58,864 nt of DNA from Bacteroidota bacterium (GTDB lineage Bacteria > Bacteroidota > Bacteroidia > Bacteroidales > WCHB1-69). Location of the stretch: positions 1-58,864 of the forward strand of contig JAEZOU010000076.1 in NCBI GenBank assembly GCA_023413895.1. Reading direction: 5' to 3'. Shown here piece after piece: positions 1 through 9,177 of the stretch; position 1 is the stretch's first letter, and every line of letters begins with the position of its first letter. Made by a program: the position numbers and the translations under genes. The notes beneath the pieces are model-generated. The model was given only the letters and a program-made list of their open reading frames with translations, was not told the origin of the DNA and made no database searches.

Positions 1-63
1 TATATATAATAAAATAGGTTAGAATAAAAAAAGAGATAATTTAACTTTTAACATTAATTTAGG

Positions 64-94
64 TTGAGATTAATGATAAAAATTATACTTTTGC
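64..94 (+). promoter_or_regulatory. Bacteroidota-type promoter for the first lipoprotein gene
   Basis: TTG at 64-66, a 19-base spacer, then TACTTTTGC at 86-94. This fits the TTG / TAnnTTTG pattern of the Bacteroidota primary sigma factor. Transcription would start near 100, leaving a leader of about 40 nt before the ATG at 140. Nothing else is visible in 1-139. Confidence 0.75.
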
Positions 95-139
95 AAAATG
101 AAAAACGTATTACTAAAAACCAATTAAAATATTAAAGTT

Positions 140-643
140 ATGAAGAAAAATCTTTTAATCGTTGCTATTTTAGCAATTTTCGCAGGTTTATTCTCTGCAT
201 GCGATCCTATTGAAGTAACTGACGAAGCATTACTTACCCAAAGCAAAGGTTGGGTGCTTTCTGCAGCTAGTTCATCTCCATCTTACGCATTGTCAGATGG
301 TAGTTTTGCTACTGACCTTATTAATGATGGTTATCTTTATGATTGTGAAGTAGATGATATTCTTTATTTCTACGCTAACGGTGGTTTAGCAATTAACCCA
401 GGCGCAAATGTTTGTGAAGAAACTCCTGCTGACGAATACGCTAGTACTTGGAGTTTGACTTCTAATGAAAATGGTAAATTCCTCGAATTCCAAATTCCAT
501 TCTTCTATGATAATGAATTAGAAGTTGCTGAAGTTCTTGCTCTTTCTGCAGAAGAATTAAGAGTGAAATATACTTTCACTGACGAAGAAAGCCCTGCTAA
601 AGGTACTTATTCATTCACATTAACTTACGTTCCTGTAAAATAA
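140..643 (+). CDS. small lipoprotein, function unknown (167 aa)
   Basis: Residues 1-20 form a hydrophobic signal peptide ending in a lipobox (LFSAC), so Cys21 is the probable lipidated residue and the protein should sit in the inner or outer membrane facing the periplasm or surface. The mature part is acidic and rich in beta-prone segments, with no catalytic motif I recognise. It looks like one of the lipocalin-like or DUF-type small lipoproteins common in Bacteroidales, but I cannot name a family. It has a good promoter and is followed after 29 bases by another lipoprotein gene, so the two are probably co-transcribed. Confidence 0.85.
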   Translation: MKKNLLIVAILAIFAGLFSACDPIEVTDEALLTQSKGWVLSAASSSPSYALSDGSFATDLINDGYLYDCEVDDILYFYANGGLAINPGANVCEETPADEYASTWSLTSNENGKFLEFQIPFFYDNELEVAEVLALSAEELRVKYTFTDEESPAKGTYSFTLTYVPVK

Positions 644-672
644 TTTCAAACACATTTTAAAACAATAATACT

Positions 673-1002
673 ATGAAAAAATTATTTTTATTTGTAGCTG
701 TTGCTGCTATCTGCTTCTCTTGTGGAAACAAACAAGAAGCTGCTGAAGAAACATTAGTTGACTCTACTGCTGTTGAAACTGTTGTTGCAGAACAACCAGT
801 TGCAGAACAACCAGTTGTTGCTGAGAAACAAGAAGCTCCTGCAAAAAAACCAGCTGCTACACCAGCAAAAGAAACTGTTAAAGAAAACGCTGAAAAAACA
901 CTTGCTGACGTAGCTAACAAAGCTATTGACAAAGCTGGTGAAGTTGCTACTCAAGAAATTGAAAATAGTGACAAACAACTTCAAACTAAAAAACGCAGAT
1001 AA
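673..1002 (+). CDS. small low-complexity lipoprotein (109 aa)
   Basis: The N-terminus is a signal peptide with Cys at residue 17 after CFS, a plausible lipobox. The mature protein is dominated by A, E, K, V, P and T: a VAEQP repeat around residues 38-50, then an Ala/Lys/Pro segment and a Lys-rich tail that could be helical. No folded domain is recognisable; it may be a periplasmic spacer or a cell-wall-interacting tail, which is inference from composition. It lies 29 bases after the preceding lipoprotein gene and ends just before a strong terminator. Open frames on the opposite strand here are shadows of the biased composition. Confidence 0.8.
   Translation: MKKLFLFVAVAAICFSCGNKQEAAEETLVDSTAVETVVAEQPVAEQPVVAEKQEAPAKKPAATPAKETVKENAEKTLADVANKAIDKAGEVATQEIENSDKQLQTKKRR
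784..813 (+). repeat. tandem 15-bp direct repeat inside a lipoprotein gene
   Basis: GTTGCAGAACAACCA occurs twice head to tail (784-798 and 799-813) and a third copy begins at 814 (GTTG). It encodes VAEQP units. Such in-frame 15-bp units can expand or contract without changing the frame. Confidence 0.85.
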
Positions 1003-1031
1003 TTTAGAAACGTTTAGAAGTTTATAAAAGA

Positions 1032-1060
1032 AAAGGTGTGTCGTAGGGCACACCTTTTTT
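1032..1060. terminator. bidirectional intrinsic terminator between the lipoprotein operon and mfd
   Basis: Nine-base-pair stem AAAGGTGTG (1032-1040) with CACACCTTT (1049-1057) and an 8-nt loop. A T-run follows on the plus strand, and TTTTCTTTT follows on the minus strand, so it can end both convergent transcripts. Confidence 0.85.
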
Positions 1061-1076
1061 ATTACAAAGAATGAAA

Positions 1077-4000
1077 TTAAACTATTTTTTCAAGCCAAGA
1101 TATTGCGGAAGAAACATTCATTACAGATTTAATAATCAATTGCAGTTTATGATTATTTTCTTTCATCTCTACTCTTGGATGAAACTTTTGCAAGAATGCT
1201 AGCACTTTTGAAAAATCTTCAGTTTGGAAAAAAGGAGAGTTATTGTTTCCTGCAAAATAACCGATAAGATTTCCATTTTTGAGTACAATTTTTTCAATAT
1301 GCCAGCGGAGGGCAATACGTTTTAGGTTCACTACCTGGAGTAATTCTTGGGTTTCTGGAGGAATTTCCCCAAAAATATCTACCAATTTGGCTGAAAATTT
1401 GGACAATTCCTCATCGGAATGAATTGCATTCAATTCTTTATAAAGGCTCATTCTTTCGCTTACACTAGTCACATATTCATCCGTAATGCGAAGTCCCAAA
1501 TCGGTTTCAACTAAACATTCGCGTTGTACCAAAGCTGAATTATCAGCCATTTCATTACCCACATGAGTTTCTTGGAGTTCGAGAATTGCTTCATTTAAGA
1601 TTTTCTGATACATTTCGAGGCCAATCTCATTAACAAATCCACTTTGTTCTGCGCCTAATATATCACCAGCACCTCGAATATCGAGGTCGCGCATAGCGAT
1701 TTGGAAACCACTACCAATTTCTGAAAATTCTTCAATAGCTTTCAATCGGCGTCGTGCTACATCGGTAAGATTTGCCATATTTTTTACATACAGATAGCAA
1801 AAAGCTTGCTTATTATTGCGGCCAACACGCCCTCTAAGTTGATGCAGTACATTCAATGCATAATTTTGCGCATCGTTAATAATCATTGTATTAGCATTGG
1901 CAATATCCAATCCCGATTCAATAATTGTAGTTGCGACCAACACATCGTAATTTCCTTGCATAAAATCGAGCATTACTTTTTCGAGTTGTGCACCTTCCAT
2001 CTGACCATGTCCGATACCCACTTTGGCTTCTGGGACAAGTTCGCGAATTTGGTCAGCAATTTCGTAGATATTTTGCACCTTATTATTGACGAAAAAGACT
2101 TGTCCTCCGCGACTTATTTCAAACGTGATGGCCTCCTTAATCAATTCTGGGTCAAACTCATGAACTTCTGTTTGAATGGGATAACGATTAGGTGGAGGTG
2201 TTGCGATGACCGAAATATCTCGCACACCCATTAGAGAGAACTGTAGAGTTCGAGGAATGGGAGTTGCTGACATTGTTAGCGTATCGATAGTAGCACGCAA
2301 TTCGCGGAGTTTTTCCTTTGCAGCGACTCCAAATTTCTGTTCCTCATCAATAATTAGTAATCCTAAATCTTTAAACTCCACATCTTTGCTTAACAAGCGG
2401 TGAGTTCCAATAACAATATCGACTTGTCCATTTTTTAATTGAGAAAGGATTTCTTTAATCTCTTTAGCAGTTTTAAATCGATTTAGATAATTCACTTTAC
2501 AGGGAAAGTTGCTGAGACGTTCTACAAATGTATTGTAGTGTTGTAGAGCTAAAACAGTTGTAGGGACAAGAACTGCTACCTGTTTACTATCACAAACTGC
2601 TTTAAAAGCTGCGCGTACAGCAATTTCTGTTTTTCCAAAACCCACATCACCACATATAAGGCGTTCCATTGGCACAGGTTTCTCCATATCAGCCTTAACC
2701 TCTTCCGTAGTTTTAAGTTGATCTGGTGTATCCTCATACATAAACGAAGCCTCTAGTTCCGTTTGGAGATAAGAATCTGGGGAGAAGGCAAACCCTTTCT
2801 GCATTTTACGTTGTGCATATAATTTAACGAGGTCAATAACCAATTCCTTAACTCGTTGTTTTGCACGTTCTTTTGCGCGCTCCCAAACACCTGAACCCAA
2901 CCGATGTAGAGTTGGCGGAACACCTTCCTTACCTACATATTTAGAGATTTTATGTAGTGAATGAATACTGATAAACAGAGAGTCACCCTCCTTATATGAA
3001 AGTTTTATCACCTCTTGTAGTTTTCCATTTACCTCCATATTCATCAAACCTTGATAGACCCCAATACCATGGTCAACGTGTACAATAAAATCTCCAGGTT
3101 GCAAATCGTAAATCTCTTTCAGTGTAAAAGACTCATTTTTTTTATATCTATCTTTTGGAGTAAAGCGGTGATACTTTTCAAAAAACTGATGGTCTGTATA
3201 GAGGCAGAGTTTGCTACTTTCATCACGGAATCCTTCGTGCAATATGCCATCAATAGGAATATATATTGATGAAGTGTGATAATCTGTATGATTATCAACA
3301 TTATAAGTCATCAAAAAGTCTTCTATTACAGTTCTCATCCGCTCCTGTTGGGCTGCATTTTCGGATAAAAAGATAGTTTTATATCCCTTTTCATAATTAT
3401 CAATCCACTCCTCTAACAGAAGATTAAAGTTTTTAGCAAAATGGTGCTGAGGTTTCATGTCGAAGGTAAAAGTCTCCGAACATTTATGTTGATACTCATT
3501 GAGTTTTACAATAGGTTTTTGCTCAATCATTGATAAGAATTCAGGGCTTGTAACAAAATATTCTTCCAAAGTAGCTTCATTGGGAGCAATTTCCATTGCT
3601 TTTTCGCCCAAGTTATCCATTTGAGCAGCAATCAACTCTAAATTTTCCATCCAAATCTGCGTATCTGGCTTTAGAAAAGTGAAAAAGGGGACTCTATTTT
3701 CAGACTCATCATTAGCAGATATATTAGGAATAATATTAGCACTATCTATATCTTTTACAGACCGTTGTGTTTCGCCATCGAAATAGCGGATAGAAACAAT
3801 TTTTTCATCTTCAAATTCAATTCTGATAGGATGTTCTTCTGCATATGAAAAAATATCGAAGATAGAACCACGCCATGCAAATTGACCTGGTTGATACACA
3901 AAATCTTCTCTTTGATATTCATATTGATAAAGGAACTCCAAAAGAATATCAATGGGCAAATTCTCTTCTACTTTCAGCGTAAAACTATTTTTAAGCAAAT

Positions 4001-4433
4001 AATTACTATCCAAAAGTTTTTCTGCAATGGCTTCTGGATAGGTTATCATCAGAAGTTTATCATCTGAAAAGAGCAGTTTATCGATCATTTCAGATCTCAT
4101 TTTCTGATTTGAGAGATCAGGGTCTTCCCACTTATAATTGCGATTAAAAGAAGCTGGGAAAAATAGGACATGACGATTGACAAGTTCTATTTTCTCTTCT
4201 CTGAGCAGTTTTTCCACATCATGGTAGAAAAAAGCAGCTTGTTCGCGATTAGGGAAAATCACTAACAAGGGAGCAGATGATTTGGAGAATGCTTCTGCGG
4301 TTAAGATTGGGAGAGATGCGCCTAATAAACCATTTAGCGCGATAGTTTTTCCAGCTTTCAGATGAGACAAAACCTGCAACAACTTTGCTTTTTGCGGATG
4401 TTTAAAAAGGTTTTGGATTTCAGACAGATTCAT
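1077..4433 (-). CDS. mfd: transcription-repair coupling factor Mfd
   Basis: Superfamily 2 translocase that removes stalled RNA polymerase at DNA lesions and recruits UvrA. In order: UvrB-like N-terminal region, the RNA-polymerase-interacting domain with IVHVDHGIGVYQG near residue 450, the translocase core with Walker A GFGKTE near 600, the DEEQKFG box and TMSATPIPRT, the TRG motif (RDLDIRGAGDILGAEQSG), and a C-terminal UvrA-contact domain. The 1118-residue length is normal. I start at the ATG at 4433 rather than an in-frame TTG at 4439. It is last in a minus-strand group with gldF, gldG and nfo, 47 bases after nfo, and ends beside a bidirectional terminator. Confidence 0.97.
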   Translation of the reverse strand: MNLSEIQNLFKHPQKAKLLQVLSHLKAGKTIALNGLLGASLPILTAEAFSKSSAPLLVIFPNREQAAFFYHDVEKLLREEKIELVNRHVLFFPASFNRNYKWEDPDLSNQKMRSEMIDKLLFSDDKLLMITYPEAIAEKLLDSNYLLKNSFTLKVEENLPIDILLEFLYQYEYQREDFVYQPGQFAWRGSIFDIFSYAEEHPIRIEFEDEKIVSIRYFDGETQRSVKDIDSANIIPNISANDESENRVPFFTFLKPDTQIWMENLELIAAQMDNLGEKAMEIAPNEATLEEYFVTSPEFLSMIEQKPIVKLNEYQHKCSETFTFDMKPQHHFAKNFNLLLEEWIDNYEKGYKTIFLSENAAQQERMRTVIEDFLMTYNVDNHTDYHTSSIYIPIDGILHEGFRDESSKLCLYTDHQFFEKYHRFTPKDRYKKNESFTLKEIYDLQPGDFIVHVDHGIGVYQGLMNMEVNGKLQEVIKLSYKEGDSLFISIHSLHKISKYVGKEGVPPTLHRLGSGVWERAKERAKQRVKELVIDLVKLYAQRKMQKGFAFSPDSYLQTELEASFMYEDTPDQLKTTEEVKADMEKPVPMERLICGDVGFGKTEIAVRAAFKAVCDSKQVAVLVPTTVLALQHYNTFVERLSNFPCKVNYLNRFKTAKEIKEILSQLKNGQVDIVIGTHRLLSKDVEFKDLGLLIIDEEQKFGVAAKEKLRELRATIDTLTMSATPIPRTLQFSLMGVRDISVIATPPPNRYPIQTEVHEFDPELIKEAITFEISRGGQVFFVNNKVQNIYEIADQIRELVPEAKVGIGHGQMEGAQLEKVMLDFMQGNYDVLVATTIIESGLDIANANTMIINDAQNYALNVLHQLRGRVGRNNKQAFCYLYVKNMANLTDVARRRLKAIEEFSEIGSGFQIAMRDLDIRGAGDILGAEQSGFVNEIGLEMYQKILNEAILELQETHVGNEMADNSALVQRECLVETDLGLRITDEYVTSVSERMSLYKELNAIHSDEELSKFSAKLVDIFGEIPPETQELLQVVNLKRIALRWHIEKIVLKNGNLIGYFAGNNNSPFFQTEDFSKVLAFLQKFHPRVEMKENNHKLQLIIKSVMNVSSAISWLEKIV

Positions 4434-4458
4434 AAACAAAAGATTATCTTATATCGAT

Positions 4459-4470
4459 GATTACGTAATC
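4459..4470. other. perfect 12-bp palindrome between nfo and mfd
   Basis: GATTACGTAATC is fully self-complementary and sits 26 bases upstream of the mfd ATG in the 47-base nfo-mfd gap. It may be an operator or chance; no -7 box of the usual form was found here. Confidence 0.3.
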
Positions 4471-4480
4471 TATTTTCTGA

Positions 4481-5326
4481 TTATCTCATAAAATTGCGTA
4501 AAATTTCAATTTCTTCTGCCCATCGCGACTCATCAGGAGTTTCAAGGATAAATGGAATGTTATCGAAACGTTCATCTTTCATAATTCGTTCAAAGAACTC
4601 CATTCCGAGAAATCCATTTCCTAAAGTTTCGTGACGGTCAACGCGAGAGGCGAACTCTTTTTTCGTATCATTTAAGTGTACTGCTTTTAAAAAAGTAAGG
4701 CCTATCACATCGTCAAACTCTTTAAAAGTAGCTTGATAGCCTGCTTCTGTTTTCAAGTCATAGCCTGCGGAATAGGTGTGACACGTATCAATGCAAACGC
4801 CAACGCGAGATTTATCTTCCACTTTATCTATAATTTGAGCAAGGTGCATAAAACTAAATCCGACGTTACTTCCTTGTCCTGCCGTATTTTCGATTACTGC
4901 AGTAACGCCTTTTGTTTTATCCAAAGCAATGTTGATAGATTCAGCTATGAGAGCCAAACATTGGTCAACAGAGATTAATTTTAGGTGGGAACCAGGATGG
5001 AAGTTTAGCATTTTTAGTCCTAGTTGTTCACATCGTATCATCTCATCGAGAAAGGCCATTCGAGATTTCTCTAAGCCCTCTTTTTCGGGATGACCTAGAT
5101 TAATTAAATAGCTATCGTGTGGCAAGATATAATCAGGAGAGAGGTTGTATTTCTCACAATTTTCCTTAAAAGATTTAATACTTTGTTGAGAAAGTGGTGG
5201 GGAGACCCAACGGCGTTGATTTTTTGTAAATAATGCAAAAGCATCAGCACCGATTGCATTTGCATTTATGGGTGCATTTTCGACCCCAGCATTAGCACTA
5301 ACGTGTGCACCAATATGTTTCATCAT
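4481..5326 (-). CDS. nfo: deoxyribonuclease IV (endonuclease IV, AP endonuclease)
   Basis: Base-excision repair enzyme that cuts 5' of abasic sites. The 281-residue protein is a TIM barrel with the zinc-ligand motifs of the AP2 endonuclease family: NFHPGS, IENTAGQG, CIDTCHTYSAGYD and HLNDTK, then a DRHETLGNGFLG segment. It opens with two consecutive ATGs (5326 and 5323) followed by KHIGAHVSANAGVENAP, the family's standard start. The start overlaps the gldG stop by 4 bases (ATGA), so it is translationally coupled to the gliding genes. With mfd downstream, the operon's distal half is DNA repair. Confidence 0.96.
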   Translation of the reverse strand: MMKHIGAHVSANAGVENAPINANAIGADAFALFTKNQRRWVSPPLSQQSIKSFKENCEKYNLSPDYILPHDSYLINLGHPEKEGLEKSRMAFLDEMIRCEQLGLKMLNFHPGSHLKLISVDQCLALIAESINIALDKTKGVTAVIENTAGQGSNVGFSFMHLAQIIDKVEDKSRVGVCIDTCHTYSAGYDLKTEAGYQATFKEFDDVIGLTFLKAVHLNDTKKEFASRVDRHETLGNGFLGMEFFERIMKDERFDNIPFILETPDESRWAEEIEILRNFMR

Positions 5327-7071
5327 CTATTTTTACCAAATTTTCTCTTTCTAATAACAATCATCACTGTACCTAAAAGGAAAATACAAATCAAAGGAAC
5401 AGCAACATTTACCACAGCATAATAGGTTTTCTTTTCTTTAGATTTCTGAGCATTTAACAACCCTAATTTAAAATTCTTAGAACGGATTTGTAGTAGATCA
5501 TCATCTGCACAGAGATAGTTTACACAATTCACGATAAAATCGCTATTGTCATAAACTTTACGAGTATAGATATCATAACCTGTAGGATAAGGCTGATTAG
5601 TTTTACTATCGAAATAGTTACGGATAATATCACCATCGGCAATAAAGATTTGGCGAGTTTCAGGACTTTCCGTTACAAAATCGAACTGTTTTACGGTATC
5701 AAATTCGACAGGCAGGCGGCCGCTATATGCAGAGGTAAATTTACCTTCAACTAACACTGCAACAGGAAGATATTTAAAAGCATATTCTTCCATATTAGGT
5801 TTAGTTCTTATCACATCAAGTGTTACTAAAGATGGAGTTGGCACCATTTTTGTTCTTTCAGAAGATGTAATCAAGACTGTTTTTCGCAAATCGCCCGCAC
5901 TATTTACAAAATCAATAACACCAGAAAAATCGCTTTTAATATTTTTCATTTTCCGGACGATAGGGTGATCCGTAAAGTTTACAAAATTAGCCAAGTATGG
6001 AAACGCCCACATTTTGTATTGGGGTTCATTTCCAATATAACCAGAAGGAATTGGTATAGCTTGACAATTCAAATCTTGGATTAATGCAGAGTGGAACCTA
6101 ACACCATATTTAAAGAAAAGAGTGTTTAAGTTTAAGTTACGTTCTTGTGCCAAGAACGTGGGGGTTGTTTGCAAGCTATCCAAAGAGGCTGTAGTTGCAT
6201 CAACTAACCACAACACCTTTCCTCCGTGCATAATATGTTGATCTATAAGATATTTATCTTGCTCACTAAAGCGCTCTGTTGGCTGAGCTATTACCAACAC
6301 ATCGTACTTATTTCCAAGGACTTTAATTGTTTGATTTATGGAATCTTCAACAACAACATTTCTTAAAGAATTGATTTTTCCATCTAAGTTTACACGCTCT
6401 ACTGCATAAAACTTCTGTAATTGGAACATCATCCAAGAGGTGCTCCAAGGAGAGAGTTCGCCATGACCATCGACAAAAGCAACGGTACGTTTTTCTGGGT
6501 TCAACAATTGGCGCATAATGGAAACCAGGTTGTACTCTAGTTCTTCAACAGAATAGTTTAGCCAGTCCGAACTTTCGGGATCAGAAACCACGAGTGTTGC
6601 AGGAGCTTCTTTCGTTTTATACATAATCATTGCACCAGGCACCACATAATGAGTTGAGAACCCGTTATCGTCTTCCTTATTGATTGTAATAGGCTGTAAC
6701 CCTTTCTTATAAAACTCTCCCAAAATGGCATTTGCTTCCTCGCGAGATTTATCTTTTAATGGATCAATAAACTCGAAATAGATATTTTTAGAATAGCGTC
6801 TGAATTCTTGTAAAATATCTGCTGTTTTCTGTGCAAAAACCTGATAATCAACAGGGTTATTTTCTCCTTTCAAGTAAACTTTAATATATACTTTATCGTC
6901 CAAAGAACGCAACATATTGATCGTTGTTTCAGACAATGAGTTTCGCTTATCTTGAGTTAAATCTATTCTAAAATAGAAAAAAGAGAAAATTACATTAATA
7001 GCCACCAGAGCTACCAATGTAAAAACCAAGCCCATAATGGCTGTTCTTTTATATCTTTTACTATTTTTCAT
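5323..7071 (-). CDS. gldG: gliding motility ABC-type auxiliary protein GldG
   Basis: GldG is the ABC-type auxiliary subunit that works with GldF and the ATPase GldA in Bacteroidota gliding and T9SS-associated biology. Here: an N-terminal membrane helix (about residues 12-35), a long periplasmic part of the ABC_transp_aux type with VAFVDGHGELS and DVLVIAQPTERFSEQDKYLI, and a C-terminal helix (about 553-574) followed by a basic tail. I choose the ATG at 7071; a TTG at 7080 is also in frame. It lies 19 bases after gldF. No gldA is in the window, so the ATPase must be encoded elsewhere. Confidence 0.93.
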   Translation of the reverse strand: MKNSKRYKRTAIMGLVFTLVALVAINVIFSFFYFRIDLTQDKRNSLSETTINMLRSLDDKVYIKVYLKGENNPVDYQVFAQKTADILQEFRRYSKNIYFEFIDPLKDKSREEANAILGEFYKKGLQPITINKEDDNGFSTHYVVPGAMIMYKTKEAPATLVVSDPESSDWLNYSVEELEYNLVSIMRQLLNPEKRTVAFVDGHGELSPWSTSWMMFQLQKFYAVERVNLDGKINSLRNVVVEDSINQTIKVLGNKYDVLVIAQPTERFSEQDKYLIDQHIMHGGKVLWLVDATTASLDSLQTTPTFLAQERNLNLNTLFFKYGVRFHSALIQDLNCQAIPIPSGYIGNEPQYKMWAFPYLANFVNFTDHPIVRKMKNIKSDFSGVIDFVNSAGDLRKTVLITSSERTKMVPTPSLVTLDVIRTKPNMEEYAFKYLPVAVLVEGKFTSAYSGRLPVEFDTVKQFDFVTESPETRQIFIADGDIIRNYFDSKTNQPYPTGYDIYTRKVYDNSDFIVNCVNYLCADDDLLQIRSKNFKLGLLNAQKSKEKKTYYAVVNVAVPLICIFLLGTVMIVIRKRKFGKNR

Positions 7072-7090
7072 ACCTTTCAAATTTAAGAAA

Positions 7091-7822
7091 TTACCATTTT
7101 CTACTCATCAACACAACACGTGTTCCCACGAGGAAAATCACCATTACACTAAAAAAATACACTAAATCTCTCAAGTCAATAACTCCCTTACTAATAGATG
7201 AATAGTGATGATCGATACCCAAAGTTTTTACAAAATAGCCAAAAGAACCTAATGCTTCGAAAGAGTAGATATATTCAAAACCGAAATAGAGAATAAAGCA
7301 GAAAAGGGCAGCCAAAACAAATGCAACAATCTGATTAGAGGTAATGCTTGATGAAAAAACGCCAATAGAGATAAAAGTTGCACCCAATAAAATTAAGCCC
7401 AAGTATGAGCCCCAAGTGCTTCCCATATCGATATTTCCTGGAATTTGTCCCAAATTATATACTGAGACGACATAGACAAAAGTTGGCAAAATAGCGATTA
7501 TCAGCAATGTAAAACTGGATAAAAACTTAGCAAGTACAATTTGTCCATCGGAGAGCGGCTTTGTAAATAGGAGTTCCATTGTTCCGAGACGTTTTTCTTC
7601 GGCAAAAGATCTCATAGTAATAGCTGGAACGAGAAAAAGGAAAAGGAATTTTGAGATATTGAAAAAGCCTTGCAAATCGGCATATCCTGAGAATATGATA
7701 TTGTTGATATTGGGGAAAATCCACAAGAACAATCCAGCTACAACAAGGAAAACTGCAATAAAAATATAACCTAGGAGAGAACTCAGGTATGATTTTAACT
7801 CTTTAAGATATAAACTAAACAT
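7091..7822 (-). CDS. gldF: gliding motility ABC transporter permease GldF
   Basis: Integral membrane permease of the ABC-2 type, 243 residues with six hydrophobic segments. It carries the hallmark LFLVPAITMRSFAEEKRLGTMELLFTKP-type stretch (about residues 60-87; shown here only as a landmark), typical of GldF and related ABC-2 permeases. It is first in the gldF-gldG-nfo-mfd group and has its own promoter 20 bases upstream of the ATG. In gliding Bacteroidota gldF and gldG are regularly adjacent, as here. Whether this organism glides is unknown; many non-gliding relatives keep the pair. Confidence 0.93.
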   Translation of the reverse strand: MFSLYLKELKSYLSSLLGYIFIAVFLVVAGLFLWIFPNINNIIFSGYADLQGFFNISKFLFLFLVPAITMRSFAEEKRLGTMELLFTKPLSDGQIVLAKFLSSFTLLIIAILPTFVYVVSVYNLGQIPGNIDMGSTWGSYLGLILLGATFISIGVFSSSITSNQIVAFVLAALFCFILYFGFEYIYSFEALGSFGYFVKTLGIDHHYSSISKGVIDLRDLVYFFSVMVIFLVGTRVVLMSRKW

Positions 7823-7841
7823 CTACAATAAATTTAAGTTT

Positions 7842-7871
7842 GCAAAAATACACGTTTTTTTGATTATCAAA
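7842..7871 (-). promoter_or_regulatory. promoter of gldF-gldG-nfo-mfd
   Basis: Read on the minus strand: TTTG (7871-7868), 17 bases, then TATTTTTGC (7850-7842), a perfect Bacteroidota -7 box. It faces away from the promoter of the sugar aminotransferase gene. Confidence 0.7.
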
Positions 7872-7894
7872 GATGATTTCTACACTTTTTTTTG

Positions 7895-7903
7895 TACGTT
7901 TGC
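7895..7903 (+). promoter_or_regulatory. -7 box of the sugar aminotransferase gene
   Basis: TACGTTTGC, 18 bases before the ATG at 7922. Because transcription would begin near 7908, the in-frame TTG at 7892 cannot be the start codon, which decides the start of the gene. Confidence 0.7.
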
Positions 7904-7921
7904 AACCTTAAAACAAAAAGT

Positions 7922-9049
7922 ATGGATGTACTGAAAATGGTAGATTTAGCACGCCAGTATGAAGGAATAAAAAGTGAGATTGACGCAGCTATTGAGCGTG
8001 TTCTCACAACGACAAACTTCATCAATGGTAGTGAAGTAACCGATTTTGCAAATCATTTAGGCAACTATTTGTCGGTTCGGCATGTAATTCCGTGCGGAAG
8101 CGGTACCGATGCATTACAGATTGCTTTGATGGCGTTAGGGTTACAGCCAGGCGATGAAGTGATTACAGTTCCTTTTACTTTTGTTGCGCCTGTCGAGGTC
8201 ATTGAATTATTACATCTCAGGTGTAAATTTGTAGATGTTGATTGGGCAACATTCAACATGGATATTTCGCAATTGGAGTCGATAGTTACGGAACGTACGA
8301 AGGCAATTATTCCGGTACATCTGTTTGGGCAATGTTGTCAGATGGAGGAGATTCTTACTTTTGCTGAAAAGCATCATTTATACGTAATTGAAGATACTTG
8401 CCAAGCTATTGGAACTGAATATCGCTTTCGCAATGGGGAGATAAAAAAAGCGGGGGCCATCGGTCATATTGGCTGTACATCGTTTTTCCCTTCCAAAAAT
8501 TTAGGATGCTACGGCGATGGTGGTGCTATTTTCACACAGGACGATACATTAGCAGAAAAAATTCGTTCTATTGCTAACCATGGCGCACCGAAGCGTTACC
8601 ACTACTCACAACTTGGTGTCAATTCGCGCCTTGATACGATACAAGCTGCCATTTTAGATGTCAAACTAAGATATTTGAACCAATATATCAAATCTCGCCA
8701 ATGGGCAGCCGAACGTTATAATCAAGAATTGGAATCTATTTCTTTTCTTGAACTTCCTACTACTGCGCCATATTCTACACACACTTATCATCAATACACG
8801 TTGAAAGTGAAAGAGAATTTACGAGATGAAATTGCAGAAAAATTAAGAAAAGTTGGCATTCCTTATGGCATTTACTATCCATCTCCACTTCATTGCCAAC
8901 CAGCATATTCCCATTTAGGTTACCAGAAAGGAGATTTCCCAATTTCTGAAAAACTTTGTGAATCTGTTATCTCTCTTCCAATGCATACCGAATTGACAGA
9001 AGAACAGATTGCGTACATCTGCACTGCGTTGAAAGGCATTCGTGAATAA
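7922..9049 (+). CDS. DegT/DnrJ/EryC1-family PLP sugar aminotransferase, WbpE/PorR-like
   Basis: PLP-dependent transaminase acting on nucleotide-sugar keto groups, 375 residues from the ATG at 7922. Visible family marks: PCGSGTDALQIAL, FTFVAP, IEDTCQAIGTEY, SFFPSKNLGCYGDGGA with the Schiff-base lysine in SKN, and NSRLDTIQAAIL. The wording is closest, from memory, to UDP-2-acetamido-2-deoxy-3-keto-glucuronate aminotransferases (WbpE; PorR of Porphyromonas), which make a diacetamido-uronic acid for A-LPS, the anchor of T9SS cargo. That assignment is inference. It stands alone, convergent with a giant T9SS cargo gene and divergent from gldF. Confidence 0.88.
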   Translation: MDVLKMVDLARQYEGIKSEIDAAIERVLTTTNFINGSEVTDFANHLGNYLSVRHVIPCGSGTDALQIALMALGLQPGDEVITVPFTFVAPVEVIELLHLRCKFVDVDWATFNMDISQLESIVTERTKAIIPVHLFGQCCQMEEILTFAEKHHLYVIEDTCQAIGTEYRFRNGEIKKAGAIGHIGCTSFFPSKNLGCYGDGGAIFTQDDTLAEKIRSIANHGAPKRYHYSQLGVNSRLDTIQAAILDVKLRYLNQYIKSRQWAAERYNQELESISFLELPTTAPYSTHTYHQYTLKVKENLRDEIAEKLRKVGIPYGIYYPSPLHCQPAYSHLGYQKGDFPISEKLCESVISLPMHTELTEEQIAYICTALKGIRE

Positions 9050-9123
9050 TATCCTACAGAATTTAGAAAAAACTCATGTGAGTTAGATAATCTATTTTAT
9101 CGAATTACAATAAGTTCAAAACA

Positions 9124-9157
9124 TAAAAAAAGGAGGGTGAACCGAATCACCCTCCTT
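9124..9157 (-). terminator. terminator of the giant T9SS cargo gene
   Basis: Eleven-base-pair perfect stem AAGGAGGGTGA (9130-9140) with TCACCCTCCTT (9147-9157), 6-nt loop. On the minus strand it is followed by seven T residues, the strong direction; the plus side lacks an immediate T-run but could still help to stop the aminotransferase transcript. Confidence 0.88.
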
Positions 9158-9177
9158 CATTTTATATATGCAACTTT

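Noticed and set aside
98..127. A 9-codon ATG frame before the first lipoprotein as a leader peptide
   Set aside because: It lies at or before the expected transcription start (about 100).
657..1053. Minus-strand open frames over the second lipoprotein
   Set aside because: Shadows caused by biased Ala/Glu/Lys codons; no start context and they cross the terminator.
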